The notes under the pieces: generated by a model
Seen by the model: the letters and a program-made list of their open reading frames with translations, nothing else
What the model was told of the DNA's origin: nothing
Databases searched by the model: none
From: Amycolatopsis lurida
GTDB taxonomy: Bacteria > Actinomycetota > Actinomycetes > Mycobacteriales > Pseudonocardiaceae
Assembly (NCBI RefSeq): GCF_900105055.1
Contig: NZ_FNTA01000004.1
Coordinates: 5,983,501-6,047,500, forward strand
Length of the DNA stretch: 64,000 bases
Reading direction: 5' to 3'
Program-made: the position numbers and the translations under genes
Part shown: piece after piece, positions 56,563-64,000 of the stretch
How positions within the stretch are numbered: the first letter of the stretch is position 1
Layout: every line of letters begins with the position of its first letter

Positions 56563-57429
56563 GTTGCGCAGCAGGTGCACCACGCAGGTCTGCGTGATCG
56601 TCTGTGGCCAGACGGTGGTGATCGCATCGGACAGCCCGGTCAGGCCGTCGCAGACGACCATGAGCACGTCGGCCACGCCGCGGTTCTTCAACTCGGTAAG
56701 CACGTGCAGCCAGTACTTGGCACCCTCGCCACCGTCGCCGACCCACAAGCCAAGGATGTCGCGGCGGCCCTCACAGGTCACCGCCAAAGCGACATAGATC
56801 GGCCGGTTGGCGACCTTGCCGTCACGGATCTTCACGTGGATCGCATCGATGAAGATCACCGGATACACCGCGTCCAGCGGCCGATTCTGCCATTCGACCA
56901 TGCCCTCGATCACCTTATCGGTGATGGTGGAAATGGTCTGCCGCGACACCTCGGCACCATAAACCTCGGCTAGATGCGCGGAGATCTCCCCGGTCGTCAA
57001 TCCCTTGGCAGCCAAGGAAATCACCATCTCGTCGACACCAGTCAGGCGCTTCTGCCGCTTCGCGACGATCTTCGGCTCGAAGCTCGCGTCCCGGTCCCGC
57101 GGCACGTCGACCTGCACAGGCCCGACGTCAGTCAGGACAGTCTTGGAGCGGGTGCCGTTACGTGAGTTGCCGGTCCCGCGACCAGCTGGGTCGTGCTTGT
57201 CATAGCCCAGGTGATCAGCGATCTCGCCATCCAGCGCGGACTCCAGCAACCGCTTGGTCAGCTGCTGCAATACCCCGCCCTCGCCGGTCAGCTTCAGCCC
57301 ACGGGCCTTGGCACGGTTCAGCAGCTGCTCGACGAGCTGCTCATCCAGGCCATCCAAACCCATCTCGGGCTTCGAGTCCTCAGCGTTCTCCACGCCAGAC
57401 ATCATCTCGGTCATCAGGTGCACTTCCAT
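56563..57429 (-). CDS. IS256-family transposase, 5' exon
   Basis: The N-terminal 289 residues of the transposase. It includes GEIADHLGYDKHDPAGRGTG, typical of the family, the first catalytic Asp in YPVIFIDAIHVKIRDG and the second in DVLMVVCDGLTGLSDAI. It ends at CVVHLLRN, where the intron begins. Unspliced, the frame runs on for 30 intron-encoded residues and stops, giving an inactive protein without the catalytic Glu. Transposition of this copy therefore depends on intron splicing. Confidence 0.88.
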
Positions 57430-57435
57430 GATCGG

Positions 57436-57466
57436 GAGTTACACCGAACGTTTGTTTTACAGTCCC
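57436..57466 (-). repeat. right terminal inverted repeat of the IS256-like element
   Basis: The plus strand reads GAGTTACACCGAACG and then TTTGTTTTACAGTCCC. Its reverse complement matches the left end in the outer GGGxCTGTxAAAC and inner CGGTGTAACTC blocks. It lies 6 bp upstream of the transposase ATG. Confidence 0.65.
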
Positions 57467-57822
57467 GCTAGCCACGCCGGTCGCGGAACTCGGACTCGGT
57501 CGAGCACTTTGTGTCCCGCAGGAACGGGTAAAGTGGATCTCCCGCCGCTGGTGGTTATTTCTTGACGCCGACGTTGCCGCCGCAGGCCCGCAATGCTTTG
57601 GAGAGGATGTTCGCGCAGTCGTTGTGGTACGGATTGTCGTTGTGGGCATAGTCGAGGTCCACCTACCGGTTGAGCGGAACCGAACGTAGTGGCCCGACGA
57701 AGTCCACCGCGCCGCACCAGGGCGGTTCGGGTTGAGGTCACTGGATCATGTCCCGGCATGATCGAGGTCGCCTGCCGGACGCAGACATACTTGATGGCGT
57801 AGAAGGTGAGCTGAGTCAGGTG
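57467..57822. other. remnant-containing stretch between the IS and the PKS genes
   Basis: About 350 bp without an intact gene. A short gene remnant is listed separately at 57555-57663. The remainder shows no convincing frame, promoter or hairpin and probably consists of decayed sequence beside the IS. Confidence 0.45.
57555..57663 (-). pseudogene. C-terminal remnant resembling a Cys-dependent amidase-type protein
   Basis: On the minus strand a short frame reads VDLDYAHNDNPYHNDCANIL and then SKALRACGGNVGVKK, ending at a TAA. The NDCANILSKALRACGG part resembles the DCANFVSQALxAGG core of putative amidase domains, but an in-frame TAG stops the frame just upstream. It is probably the tail of a gene destroyed by rearrangement next to the IS. 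Confidence 0.35.
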
Positions 57823-59367
57823 TCAGGGAACGTGTCGCTCGCGATCGGGTACGTCAACCGGCGGTGAGCACGGTGAGTACGGTTCGTCTCCCCGCTGGAA
57901 CGCATTCCGTGCGGGCAGGAATTCGTAGTCATCCCTGCGCAGGGTGCGCAGGCGCAGGCGATAGTGCAGGGTCGAGCCCGGCCAGAGGACCGTTCCGCTC
58001 GGCGAGTCGTTCTGGTACCAGTTGCGGCACTTGCCGGGGGCCCAGATCGTCCGGGCGAAGCGTGTCCGCATCTCGGCCAGGAAGCGGTCGGTCGCGTCGT
58101 GGCGCACGGTCAGGGCTCGGGCACCGGTCGACCGCGTCGTGCGGATGGCTTGGACCACGTAGCGCGCCTGTGCCTCGATGTTCGGCACGACGCTCGTGTA
58201 CGGCGCGAATCCGTTCGGTCCCAGGAGCATGAACATGTTCGGGAAGTCCGGCACCGCGAGCCCGTGGTAGCCGTGCATGCCGTCCTGCCGCTTCTCCTTC
58301 AGCAGTCGGCCGCCGATGCCGGCGATTTCGATCCGGTCGAACGAGCCGGTTAGGTCGAATCCGGTGGCGTAGACGAGTACATCGGTCTGGTGTTCCCCTC
58401 CGACCGTGTCGACGATCGTGTCCGGACGGATCTCGGCCGGGCTGCCGGGCACGACGTGCACGTCCGGCCGGTTCAGCGTCGCGTAGTAGTCGGTGGAGAA
58501 CAGGACTCGCTTGCAGCCCAGCGGGTAGTCCGGTGTCACGAGTGCGCGCAGCGACGGGTCCGCGATCTGCTCGGCGATCCGCCGCCGCACGATCGGCTCG
58601 GCGACGCGCAGCAGGTCCGGGCGGGTGTGGAAGCCGAAGCCGCGTTTCTCCCGTTGCAGGTAGATTCCCAGCCGGTGCAACAACTGCGCGGCGGGGAGCC
58701 AGGCGAAAAGCCGTTGCCGCCAGGCCGGGATTGCCGCGTCCGCCTTCGGCAGCACCCACGGCGGGGTGCGCTGGAAGATCGTCAGCGATGCGGCACGTTC
58801 GGCCAGGTGCGGCGCGACCTGGACCCCGGAGGCGCCGACGCCGACGAGCGTCACGTGCTTGCCCGCCAGGTCGATGTCGTGGTTCCAGCACGAGGTATGC
58901 CAGGCGCTGCCCCGGAACGTCGCCGCGCCAGGCACCTCGGGAATCCGGGGCACATGCAGGCCACCGACTCCGAGTACGAGGAACCGGCTGACGTAGGTGG
59001 TGCCGTCCGCGGTCTCGACGGTCCACTCCGCCGTGCCCTCGTCCCAGCGCGCGCTCACCACCCGGATGCCGAAGCGGATCCGCGGCAGCAGCCCGTGCCG
59101 CACCGTGACGCCGCGAAGGTACCCGAGGATTTCCTCCTGACCGGCGTAAGTCGAGCGCCAGTAGGGATTCTTGGTGTGCGAGTACGAATACAGGTGCGCT
59201 TCGACGTCGCAGGCCGCACCTGGATACGTGTTGGACTGCCAGGTGCCGCCGAGGTCCGGAGCCTTCTCCAGCACCACGAAATCGATCCCGGACCTCGCGA
59301 GTGCCACAGCCTGCCCGATCCCGGACAGCCCGGCGCCGATGATCAGTGCTTCCGTCCGGGTCGTCAT
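57823..59367 (-). CDS. Baeyer-Villiger-type flavin monooxygenase
   Basis: A 514-residue FAD- and NADPH-dependent monooxygenase. The FAD site is IIGAGLSGIGQAVAL (about residues 8-22), and EKAPDLGGTWQSNTYPGAAC is the typical second stretch. The BVMO fingerprint FRGSAWHTSCWN (FxGxxxHxxxW) lies near 155, and the NADPH site is VTLVGVGASGVQVAPHLAE. A late motif is VYATGFDLTG. Such enzymes insert oxygen beside a ketone to give an ester or lactone. ATG at 59367 overlaps the PKS stop (ATGA), so it is co-translated with the PKS and probably modifies its product. Confidence 0.88.
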   Translation of the reverse strand: MTTRTEALIIGAGLSGIGQAVALARSGIDFVVLEKAPDLGGTWQSNTYPGAACDVEAHLYSYSHTKNPYWRSTYAGQEEILGYLRGVTVRHGLLPRIRFGIRVVSARWDEGTAEWTVETADGTTYVSRFLVLGVGGLHVPRIPEVPGAATFRGSAWHTSCWNHDIDLAGKHVTLVGVGASGVQVAPHLAERAASLTIFQRTPPWVLPKADAAIPAWRQRLFAWLPAAQLLHRLGIYLQREKRGFGFHTRPDLLRVAEPIVRRRIAEQIADPSLRALVTPDYPLGCKRVLFSTDYYATLNRPDVHVVPGSPAEIRPDTIVDTVGGEHQTDVLVYATGFDLTGSFDRIEIAGIGGRLLKEKRQDGMHGYHGLAVPDFPNMFMLLGPNGFAPYTSVVPNIEAQARYVVQAIRTTRSTGARALTVRHDATDRFLAEMRTRFARTIWAPGKCRNWYQNDSPSGTVLWPGSTLHYRLRLRTLRRDDYEFLPARNAFQRGDEPYSPCSPPVDVPDRERHVP

Positions 59368-62300
59368 CGCGTGCCTTTCCGGAGGAACTGGCCGATCTCG
59401 GGCCACAAACCGGTCCACACCTGATCTTCGTGTTCGCTGTCGTGTGCCAAGCCGGGCACGGTGATCATTTCCGCGCGCAGGCCCGCCTTCCGGACCTGGG
59501 CGGCGAGTTCTTCCGACTGTGCGAGGGGCACGATGGAGTCCGCGTCGCCGTGCACGATCAGCAGCGGTGCGTTGAGCGTGCTGACGCCGGCGAGCGGCTG
59601 CCGTTCCGGTGCGGTGAAGTAGCTTTCGACGTCGGCCGAGCTGAACCCGGAGTCCGCCGGGAGCAGCGTGCCGGGCTGGGCATGCTCGGCCGCGACCAGC
59701 ACTGCCGGGTCGTACAGGCCCATCAGCAGTGCCGCGTGCAGCCACAAATCGGGACGGCGTTCCAGCGCCAGCACCGCGGTATAGGCACCGCGGCTGGTGC
59801 CTACGATGCTGATCCGTGTGCCATCGATCTCGGGCAGGTCGGCGAGATACCGGGTAGCCGCGATGACGTCGTCGACATCTCCGCCGCCCATTTCGGCCCT
59901 GGCGGTAAATTCGTGTCCGTGCCCTGGCGCGCCGCGCTGGTCCACGGTGAAAACGGCGAACCCTGCGGCGAGCAGGGGCGCGTGCTCGCTGAGGTGCGCG
60001 TAGTCACCGTCGGCATTCAACGCTCCGCCTTCGCCCGCCGTGCATACCACGACAGCCGGATGTGGTCCGGGATCCGGGGGAACGCTCAGGTGGCCGTAGA
60101 TCACCAGCCCATCGGCCGAGGTGATCTCGTGTAGTGCAGCGGCCGTTTCGGGCTGTGTACGGTCCAGCTCGTCGACGAGAAGCTCGGCGAGCACGCCCAC
60201 GCTGAGGCTGCGCTGCAGCCGCACCGCAGGTACCGCGACCCCGAGATGCCTCTGCAGCAGCACCCGTAGCTCGACCGCGGTGAGCGAGTCGACGTCGACC
60301 GCCTGCTCTTCGCCGAGTTGCTGCTCGGTGAGGCCCGTGGTCCGCTGCAACAACGGCGTGACGAGCGCGGGCAGCATCGACACACGATCGGCAGGGCTGG
60401 CCTCCCGCAGCCGCCTCCCGACGGACTCGTCCCCGCTATCCGTGGCGCCCACCGGGACTACGGTCGCGAACATCGGCAACGGTGCGAGCTGCGGATTCGC
60501 ACGCGCCCACCGCGGCCAATCGATGTCGGCGACCGACACCTCCGCAGGCTGCGTGTGCAGCAACGCTCTCAGCTCGGCGACCAGCCGGGCGGGGGAAATA
60601 CCAACATGACCGGTGCGGCGAAGGACATCGCCGACGTAGCCGTCACGGCTCACCGTGACCCCGACGTCGTCGATCATTCCCCAGCCGACGCTGGTCGCGG
60701 GAAGCCCCTGTGCGCGCCGGTAGCGGGCAAGGCCGTTGAGGAACTCATTAGCTGTGGCGTACGCGCCCGCGCCGACCGCACCCAGTTGCGCCGCGACTGA
60801 CGAAAACAGCACGAAGAAGTCGAGGCTGTCGCCGAGAGTTTCCCGGTGCAGATGCCAAGCACCGTCCGCCTTCGGCCGGGTTGCCGTGAGCAGCCGGTCA
60901 GCGTCGGCGTCGGCAAGCACGACGTCGTCGAAATCGGCCGCGGCATGCAGGACACCGGCGAGCGGAGGCATTTGGGCGCGGACGTCCGCGACGAGTGCCC
61001 GCACCTGCGCGTGGTCGCCGACATCGGCCTTCTCGACCCGCACCTCAACGCCTTCGGCGGTCAAGTCCGTCACCAGCCGGTCGGCGACGTCCGTGGTGAC
61101 CCCGCCGCGGCCGACGAGCACGAGGTGCCGCGCGCCTTGCTCGGCAAGCCAGCGCGCCACCGTCCGGCCGAGGCCACCGAGACCACCGGTGATGACGTAG
61201 GTCCGATCCGGCCGGACCGGCGTCTCGGGCATCGACGACGCCGGCACCAGCACCTCCTCATCGGCCATGCGCAGCACGATCTTCCCACGGTGCTCGGGAC
61301 TCGCCATGGCCCGGAATGCCTCGGCGGCGTCCTTCGCCGGCCACTCGGCGACTGGCAACGGCGCGATCGCTTTCTGTTCGCAGAGTCCCGCGACCGCCTG
61401 CATGCATGCCCGGACGTCGCCGGGGCGCAGGGCCATCATCTGGTCGTAGTCGAAGGAGTGGAACGACAGTGCCCGCCGGGTCGAGGCGAGCCGCACCGCG
61501 TGGTCCGCGACGTCCCCCGGTTTGCCCAGCTCGACGAACCGCCCGAAGGTGCTCAGCGCACGGAGGCTGTGGTCGATCATGCTGCCGGGCAATGAGTTCA
61601 CCACCACGTCGACGCCGGCGCCACCGGTCCAGCCCAGGACGTCGTCCGCGAACGACGACGACCGTGAATCGGCGACGTGAGCAAAGCCCTCCTGCCGCAG
61701 GAAATCGCGCCGCTGCGCACTGCCCGCGGTGACGAATACCTCCGCGCCGAGCCACTTCGCGATCCGCGCCGCCGCCAGCCCGACGGCCCCGGCGGCGGAA
61801 TGGATGAGCACCCGCTCCCCGTCGCGGAGACCCGCGAGCCGGACTAGCGACAGGTGCGCGGTGACCACGGGCAGCAGTGACGCGGCCTCGGCGGCGGACA
61901 ACGCGGCCGGTTTCTTGACCACGCGTACCGCGTCGAGCGTCACGTGCGAGACGTACAGGTCCCGGCTGTGCGCGAACACCTCATCCCCGATTTCGAGATC
62001 GGCCACGCCATCGCCCACCGCCACGACCTTGCCCGCGCATTCGAGCCCGAGCGACTCTCCGGAATGGCTGCCCTCGATCGCGTGCGGCGAGATCAGGCCG
62101 GTGTGCTTGAGGATGTCCTTGAAGTTGAGCCCCACGTGGGACACCCGGAGCTCGACCTCACCGGGGCCGGGCGGTCGGCGGGTGGTGGCGAGGAAACCGA
62201 GTTCACCACCGGACGACGCCAGCCGCATTGGGGTGAGGTCGGTGCGCGTGCGGACGTGGTCAAGTTCCGAGCCGTCCTCGGCCTGCTTCAACCGCCGCAC

Positions 62301-64000
62301 ATACCGGCCGTCGGGGCGGAGGGAGACTTCGTCGCCCTTGTCGTGAAGGACTTCGGCGAGCAGCGCCTCCCCGGACACGCCCAGGGCGAGATCCACTAGC
62401 CGGCATCGCAACTCTGGCCGTTCCGCGGCGACGACGCGGCCGAATCCCCACAACGAAGCCGCCGACGGGTTCACCGTGGAGATGCCCTGCGCACCTGTGG
62501 TCACGAGGAACAACGGCACGGCAGGCAGTTCCTGCACGAGCCGCAACGGTGCGGCGATCGGTGCGCACGCGGCCTCGGCGTCGATGCTGTCCACGTAAAC
62601 CACGCCGCGGCAGGCCGAAGCCGCGGCGAGCACCCGATCGAGCCAGTCGTCACCGGCCGGATCCACAGCGAGGGCGCCTGCCCCGGCTGCGGCAAGGTCC
62701 CGGGTGAGCCCGGCTGCCGTGGCCGACGATCCGATGATGATCCACCGGCCGTCCGGCTGCCGCTCCGACGCCTGCGGTAGCGGTTCCGGCTGCCACACGT
62801 GCCCGTAGGCCAGCGTCGACGGCTCGTCCGCTGCTTCCGCGAGCCGCCTGGCCTGCAGCCCCCTGACCTCGGCGACGACTTCACCGTCGTCGGTCACCAG
62901 GGACAGATCGCACTCGATCCGGCCAGGCCCCGCAGCGGGGTGGCCCCGGCCATGCACCCACAGCCGGGTGGCCGGGCTGCAGAAGAACTGCAGCGCATCG
63001 ATCCGGGCCGGGACATAGGTGCCGGATTCCACGCCATCGCCGAGCATCAGCGCACCGGCGATCACCGCCTGCAGTGCCGCGTCGAGCACCACGGGGTGCA
63101 GCCGGTGGCCCTTCTGCTCCAGGGTGTCCAGCCGCAGTTCGGCGAACACCTCGCGGCTCTCTTGCCGCCACCACAACCGCTCCACGGCACGGAACGCCGG
63201 ACCGTAGTTCAGGCCGGTACCGCCGAGCCGCGAGTACACGTCCTCGTGCCCGAGTTCCGGCAGTCCTTCAGCGAGGACTGCGAGTTTTTCGGTACGACGT
63301 TCCGGCAGCCGGGCCTTGGCGAAGTGGCCGCGGCGCAGCTCGGCGTGCAACGTCCATACAGGATCGTCGGGCTGGGTGCGGCTGTGCAGCGTGAGCAGCT
63401 GCCGTGCCGGGTCGAAGCCTGCCCGCAGCGTCGGGATCGGCGAGGGCGCCAGCACGAGCGGCCGGTGGAACACGACGTCTTCGAGCAGGCACGGCTCGTC
63501 GTCCGGGAAGGCGGCCAGCGCGGCTTCCAGATAGCCGGAGCCGGGGAACACCACCGACTCGCCGATCCGGTGATCATCGAGGTAGGGCAGCGCCGAGGTC
63601 GACAGCTCGATGTCGTGGACCGGAGTGACCCCGGCGACCGGCCGTCCGCCGAGCAGAAGGTCAGTGGTGCCCAGCCGCTTTTCCCGCGACGCCACCGATT
63701 CCACCCAATGCCGCTCCCTCTGCCACGGATACCGCGGCAGATCGAGGTGCTCACGCGACCCCGGATGCACCCGGTCCCACGCCGGATCGGCACCGGCGGC
63801 ATACCGGTGACCGAGCACGGTGAGCAGGTACTCGCGCTGGGGTTCCCCGCGGCGCAACGACGCCAGGCGGACGATGTCGTCGGCCCGGTCGGCCAGCGCC
63901 TCGTCGATCGCGGACGCGAGCACCGGGTGCGGCCCGATCTCCAGCACGGCACCGGGAGTCCAGGTGAGCACGCGCCGGAACGCGTCGGCGAACCGGACCG
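59364..64000 (-). CDS. type I polyketide synthase, 3' part: AT end-DH-ER-KR-ACP-alpha/beta-hydrolase
   Basis: The frame is open to the right edge; about 1545 residues are present. Numbered from complement 63971, the end of an acyltransferase (GAVLEIGPHPVL) is at 8-90. DH (about 105-370) has YLDDHRIGESVVFPGSGYLE and HPVVLDAALQ. ER (about 570-900) has GLNFKDIL and IHSAAGAVGLAAARIAKWLG. KR (about 920-1110) has VITGGLGGLGRTVARWL, FDDVVLADAD (B-type-like) and the active-site GAYATANEF. ACP Ser lies in VDVDSLTAVEL (about 1227). A fused alpha/beta-hydrolase (about 1285-1535) has GTSRGAY, HGDADSIVP and LAHDSEH as its triad, in the place of a usual thioesterase. A full reduction set implies a saturated extension unit. 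KS and the AT selectivity motif lie outside. Confidence 0.92.
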   Translation of the reverse strand, partial: VRFADAFRRVLTWTPGAVLEIGPHPVLASAIDEALADRADDIVRLASLRRGEPQREYLLTVLGHRYAAGADPAWDRVHPGSREHLDLPRYPWQRERHWVESVASREKRLGTTDLLLGGRPVAGVTPVHDIELSTSALPYLDDHRIGESVVFPGSGYLEAALAAFPDDEPCLLEDVVFHRPLVLAPSPIPTLRAGFDPARQLLTLHSRTQPDDPVWTLHAELRRGHFAKARLPERRTEKLAVLAEGLPELGHEDVYSRLGGTGLNYGPAFRAVERLWWRQESREVFAELRLDTLEQKGHRLHPVVLDAALQAVIAGALMLGDGVESGTYVPARIDALQFFCSPATRLWVHGRGHPAAGPGRIECDLSLVTDDGEVVAEVRGLQARRLAEAADEPSTLAYGHVWQPEPLPQASERQPDGRWIIIGSSATAAGLTRDLAAAGAGALAVDPAGDDWLDRVLAAASACRGVVYVDSIDAEAACAPIAAPLRLVQELPAVPLFLVTTGAQGISTVNPSAASLWGFGRVVAAERPELRCRLVDLALGVSGEALLAEVLHDKGDEVSLRPDGRYVRRLKQAEDGSELDHVRTRTDLTPMRLASSGGELGFLATTRRPPGPGEVELRVSHVGLNFKDILKHTGLISPHAIEGSHSGESLGLECAGKVVAVGDGVADLEIGDEVFAHSRDLYVSHVTLDAVRVVKKPAALSAAEAASLLPVVTAHLSLVRLAGLRDGERVLIHSAAGAVGLAAARIAKWLGAEVFVTAGSAQRRDFLRQEGFAHVADSRSSSFADDVLGWTGGAGVDVVVNSLPGSMIDHSLRALSTFGRFVELGKPGDVADHAVRLASTRRALSFHSFDYDQMMALRPGDVRACMQAVAGLCEQKAIAPLPVAEWPAKDAAEAFRAMASPEHRGKIVLRMADEEVLVPASSMPETPVRPDRTYVITGGLGGLGRTVARWLAEQGARHLVLVGRGGVTTDVADRLVTDLTAEGVEVRVEKADVGDHAQVRALVADVRAQMPPLAGVLHAAADFDDVVLADADADRLLTATRPKADGAWHLHRETLGDSLDFFVLFSSVAAQLGAVGAGAYATANEFLNGLARYRRAQGLPATSVGWGMIDDVGVTVSRDGYVGDVLRRTGHVGISPARLVAELRALLHTQPAEVSVADIDWPRWARANPQLAPLPMFATVVPVGATDSGDESVGRRLREASPADRVSMLPALVTPLLQRTTGLTEQQLGEEQAVDVDSLTAVELRVLLQRHLGVAVPAVRLQRSLSVGVLAELLVDELDRTQPETAAALHEITSADGLVIYGHLSVPPDPGPHPAVVVCTAGEGGALNADGDYAHLSEHAPLLAAGFAVFTVDQRGAPGHGHEFTARAEMGGGDVDDVIAATRYLADLPEIDGTRISIVGTSRGAYTAVLALERRPDLWLHAALLMGLYDPAVLVAAEHAQPGTLLPADSGFSSADVESYFTAPERQPLAGVSTLNAPLLIVHGDADSIVPLAQSEELAAQVRKAGLRAEMITVPGLAHDSEHEDQVWTGLWPEIGQFLRKGTR

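Larger units (their letters stand above)
53927..57466 (-). mobile_element. IS256-family insertion sequence interrupted by a group II intron
   Basis: An IS256/mutator-type transposase lies between imperfect inverted repeats at 53927-53953 and 57436-57466. The element begins 5 bp after the stop of the LysM-BTAD gene. The 8-bp flanks (TAGGCATG on the left, GCTAGCCA on the right) do not match, so a target duplication is not evident. Without the 2155-bp intron the IS would be about 1.39 kb, normal for the family. Confidence 0.82.

Noticed and set aside
53927..57466. target-site duplication around the IS
   Set aside because: The flanking 8-bp sequences differ (TAGGCATG and GCTAGCCA). The ends may be off by a few bases or the flanks may have changed, so no duplication is claimed.
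58390..59424. 344-codon open frame on the plus strand
   Set aside because: It is antisense to the flavin monooxygenase gene and has no protein-like motifs.
1..64000. CRISPR arrays, rRNA, tRNA genes, integrase or attachment sites
   Set aside because: No regularly spaced repeats, no cloverleaf-like sequence and no tyrosine or serine recombinase frame was found. The mobile element's borders must be elsewhere if it is integrated.
63900..64000. prediction of the PKS extender unit
   Set aside because: The acyltransferase specificity motifs lie beyond the right edge, and only the end of the domain is present.

Overview
The window is high-GC actinobacterial DNA. GTG and TTG starts, ATGA/GTGA gene overlaps, XRE-DUF5753 regulators, BTAD and NB-ARC proteins and a type I polyketide synthase all fit Pseudonocardiaceae (Amycolatopsis-like). 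No rRNA, tRNA, CRISPR array or integrase was seen, so the ends of any mobile element lie outside the window.

Region 1 (1-24.7 kb) is a Gram-positive-style conjugation block on the + strand. It holds a sigma-like HTH protein, a TcpC/VirB8-like protein, a small membrane protein, a TcpE/VirB3-like protein, a VirB4 ATPase, a VirB6-like channel protein, a two-domain cell-wall hydrolase (lytic transglycosylase plus NlpC/P60), a membrane protein and a VirD4-type coupling ATPase. Replication-relaxation, ParB-like and cysteine-rich DUF4417-like proteins follow. A DUF4238 gene of lower GC is inserted on the opposite strand between the hydrolase and the coupling protein. The same operon then encodes two large proteins that share an N-terminal tag (MGTNSKTxHxxY). 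One ends in a lipid-kinase/HipA-like catalytic domain, the other in an apparent ADP-ribosyltransferase fold. I regard these as candidate co-transferred effectors, the best candidate here for an undescribed system. A prepilin peptidase closes this part.

Region 2 (25-35 kb) looks like a defence island. It has three unknown genes, an IetAS-type pair (AAA ATPase plus subtilisin-like protease), and a three-gene operon of an XRE regulator, a two-helix membrane protein and an NB-ARC/TPR STAND protein. The last two share a GDARIYQAxGDxTV motif that suggests amyloid-type NLR-to-effector signalling.

Region 3 (35-42.6 kb) carries regulators and small proteins: an XRE-DUF5753 protein, two CxxCxxxWPC proteins, an XRE/TPR-like regulator coupled to a SAM methyltransferase, an MFS-GGDEF fusion with an intact I-site, and an HxlR regulator.

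Region 4 (42.8-53.9 kb) is a Tad/Flp pilus operon: two SAF-domain (CpaB-like) proteins, a lipoprotein, a secreted protein, TadZ-, TadA/CpaF-, TadB- and TadC-like proteins, four pilin-like proteins and a LysM-LysM-BTAD membrane protein. It has no prepilin peptidase of its own; the only one in the window is in the conjugation block.

Region 5 (53.9-57.5 kb) is an IS256-family element whose transposase is split by a complete group II intron. The exon junctions can be read to the base.

Region 6 (57.8-64 kb, - strand) holds a BVMO-type flavin monooxygenase translationally coupled to the 3' part of a type I PKS (AT end, DH, ER, KR, ACP and a fused alpha/beta-hydrolase in the usual thioesterase position). 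The PKS runs off the right edge of the window.
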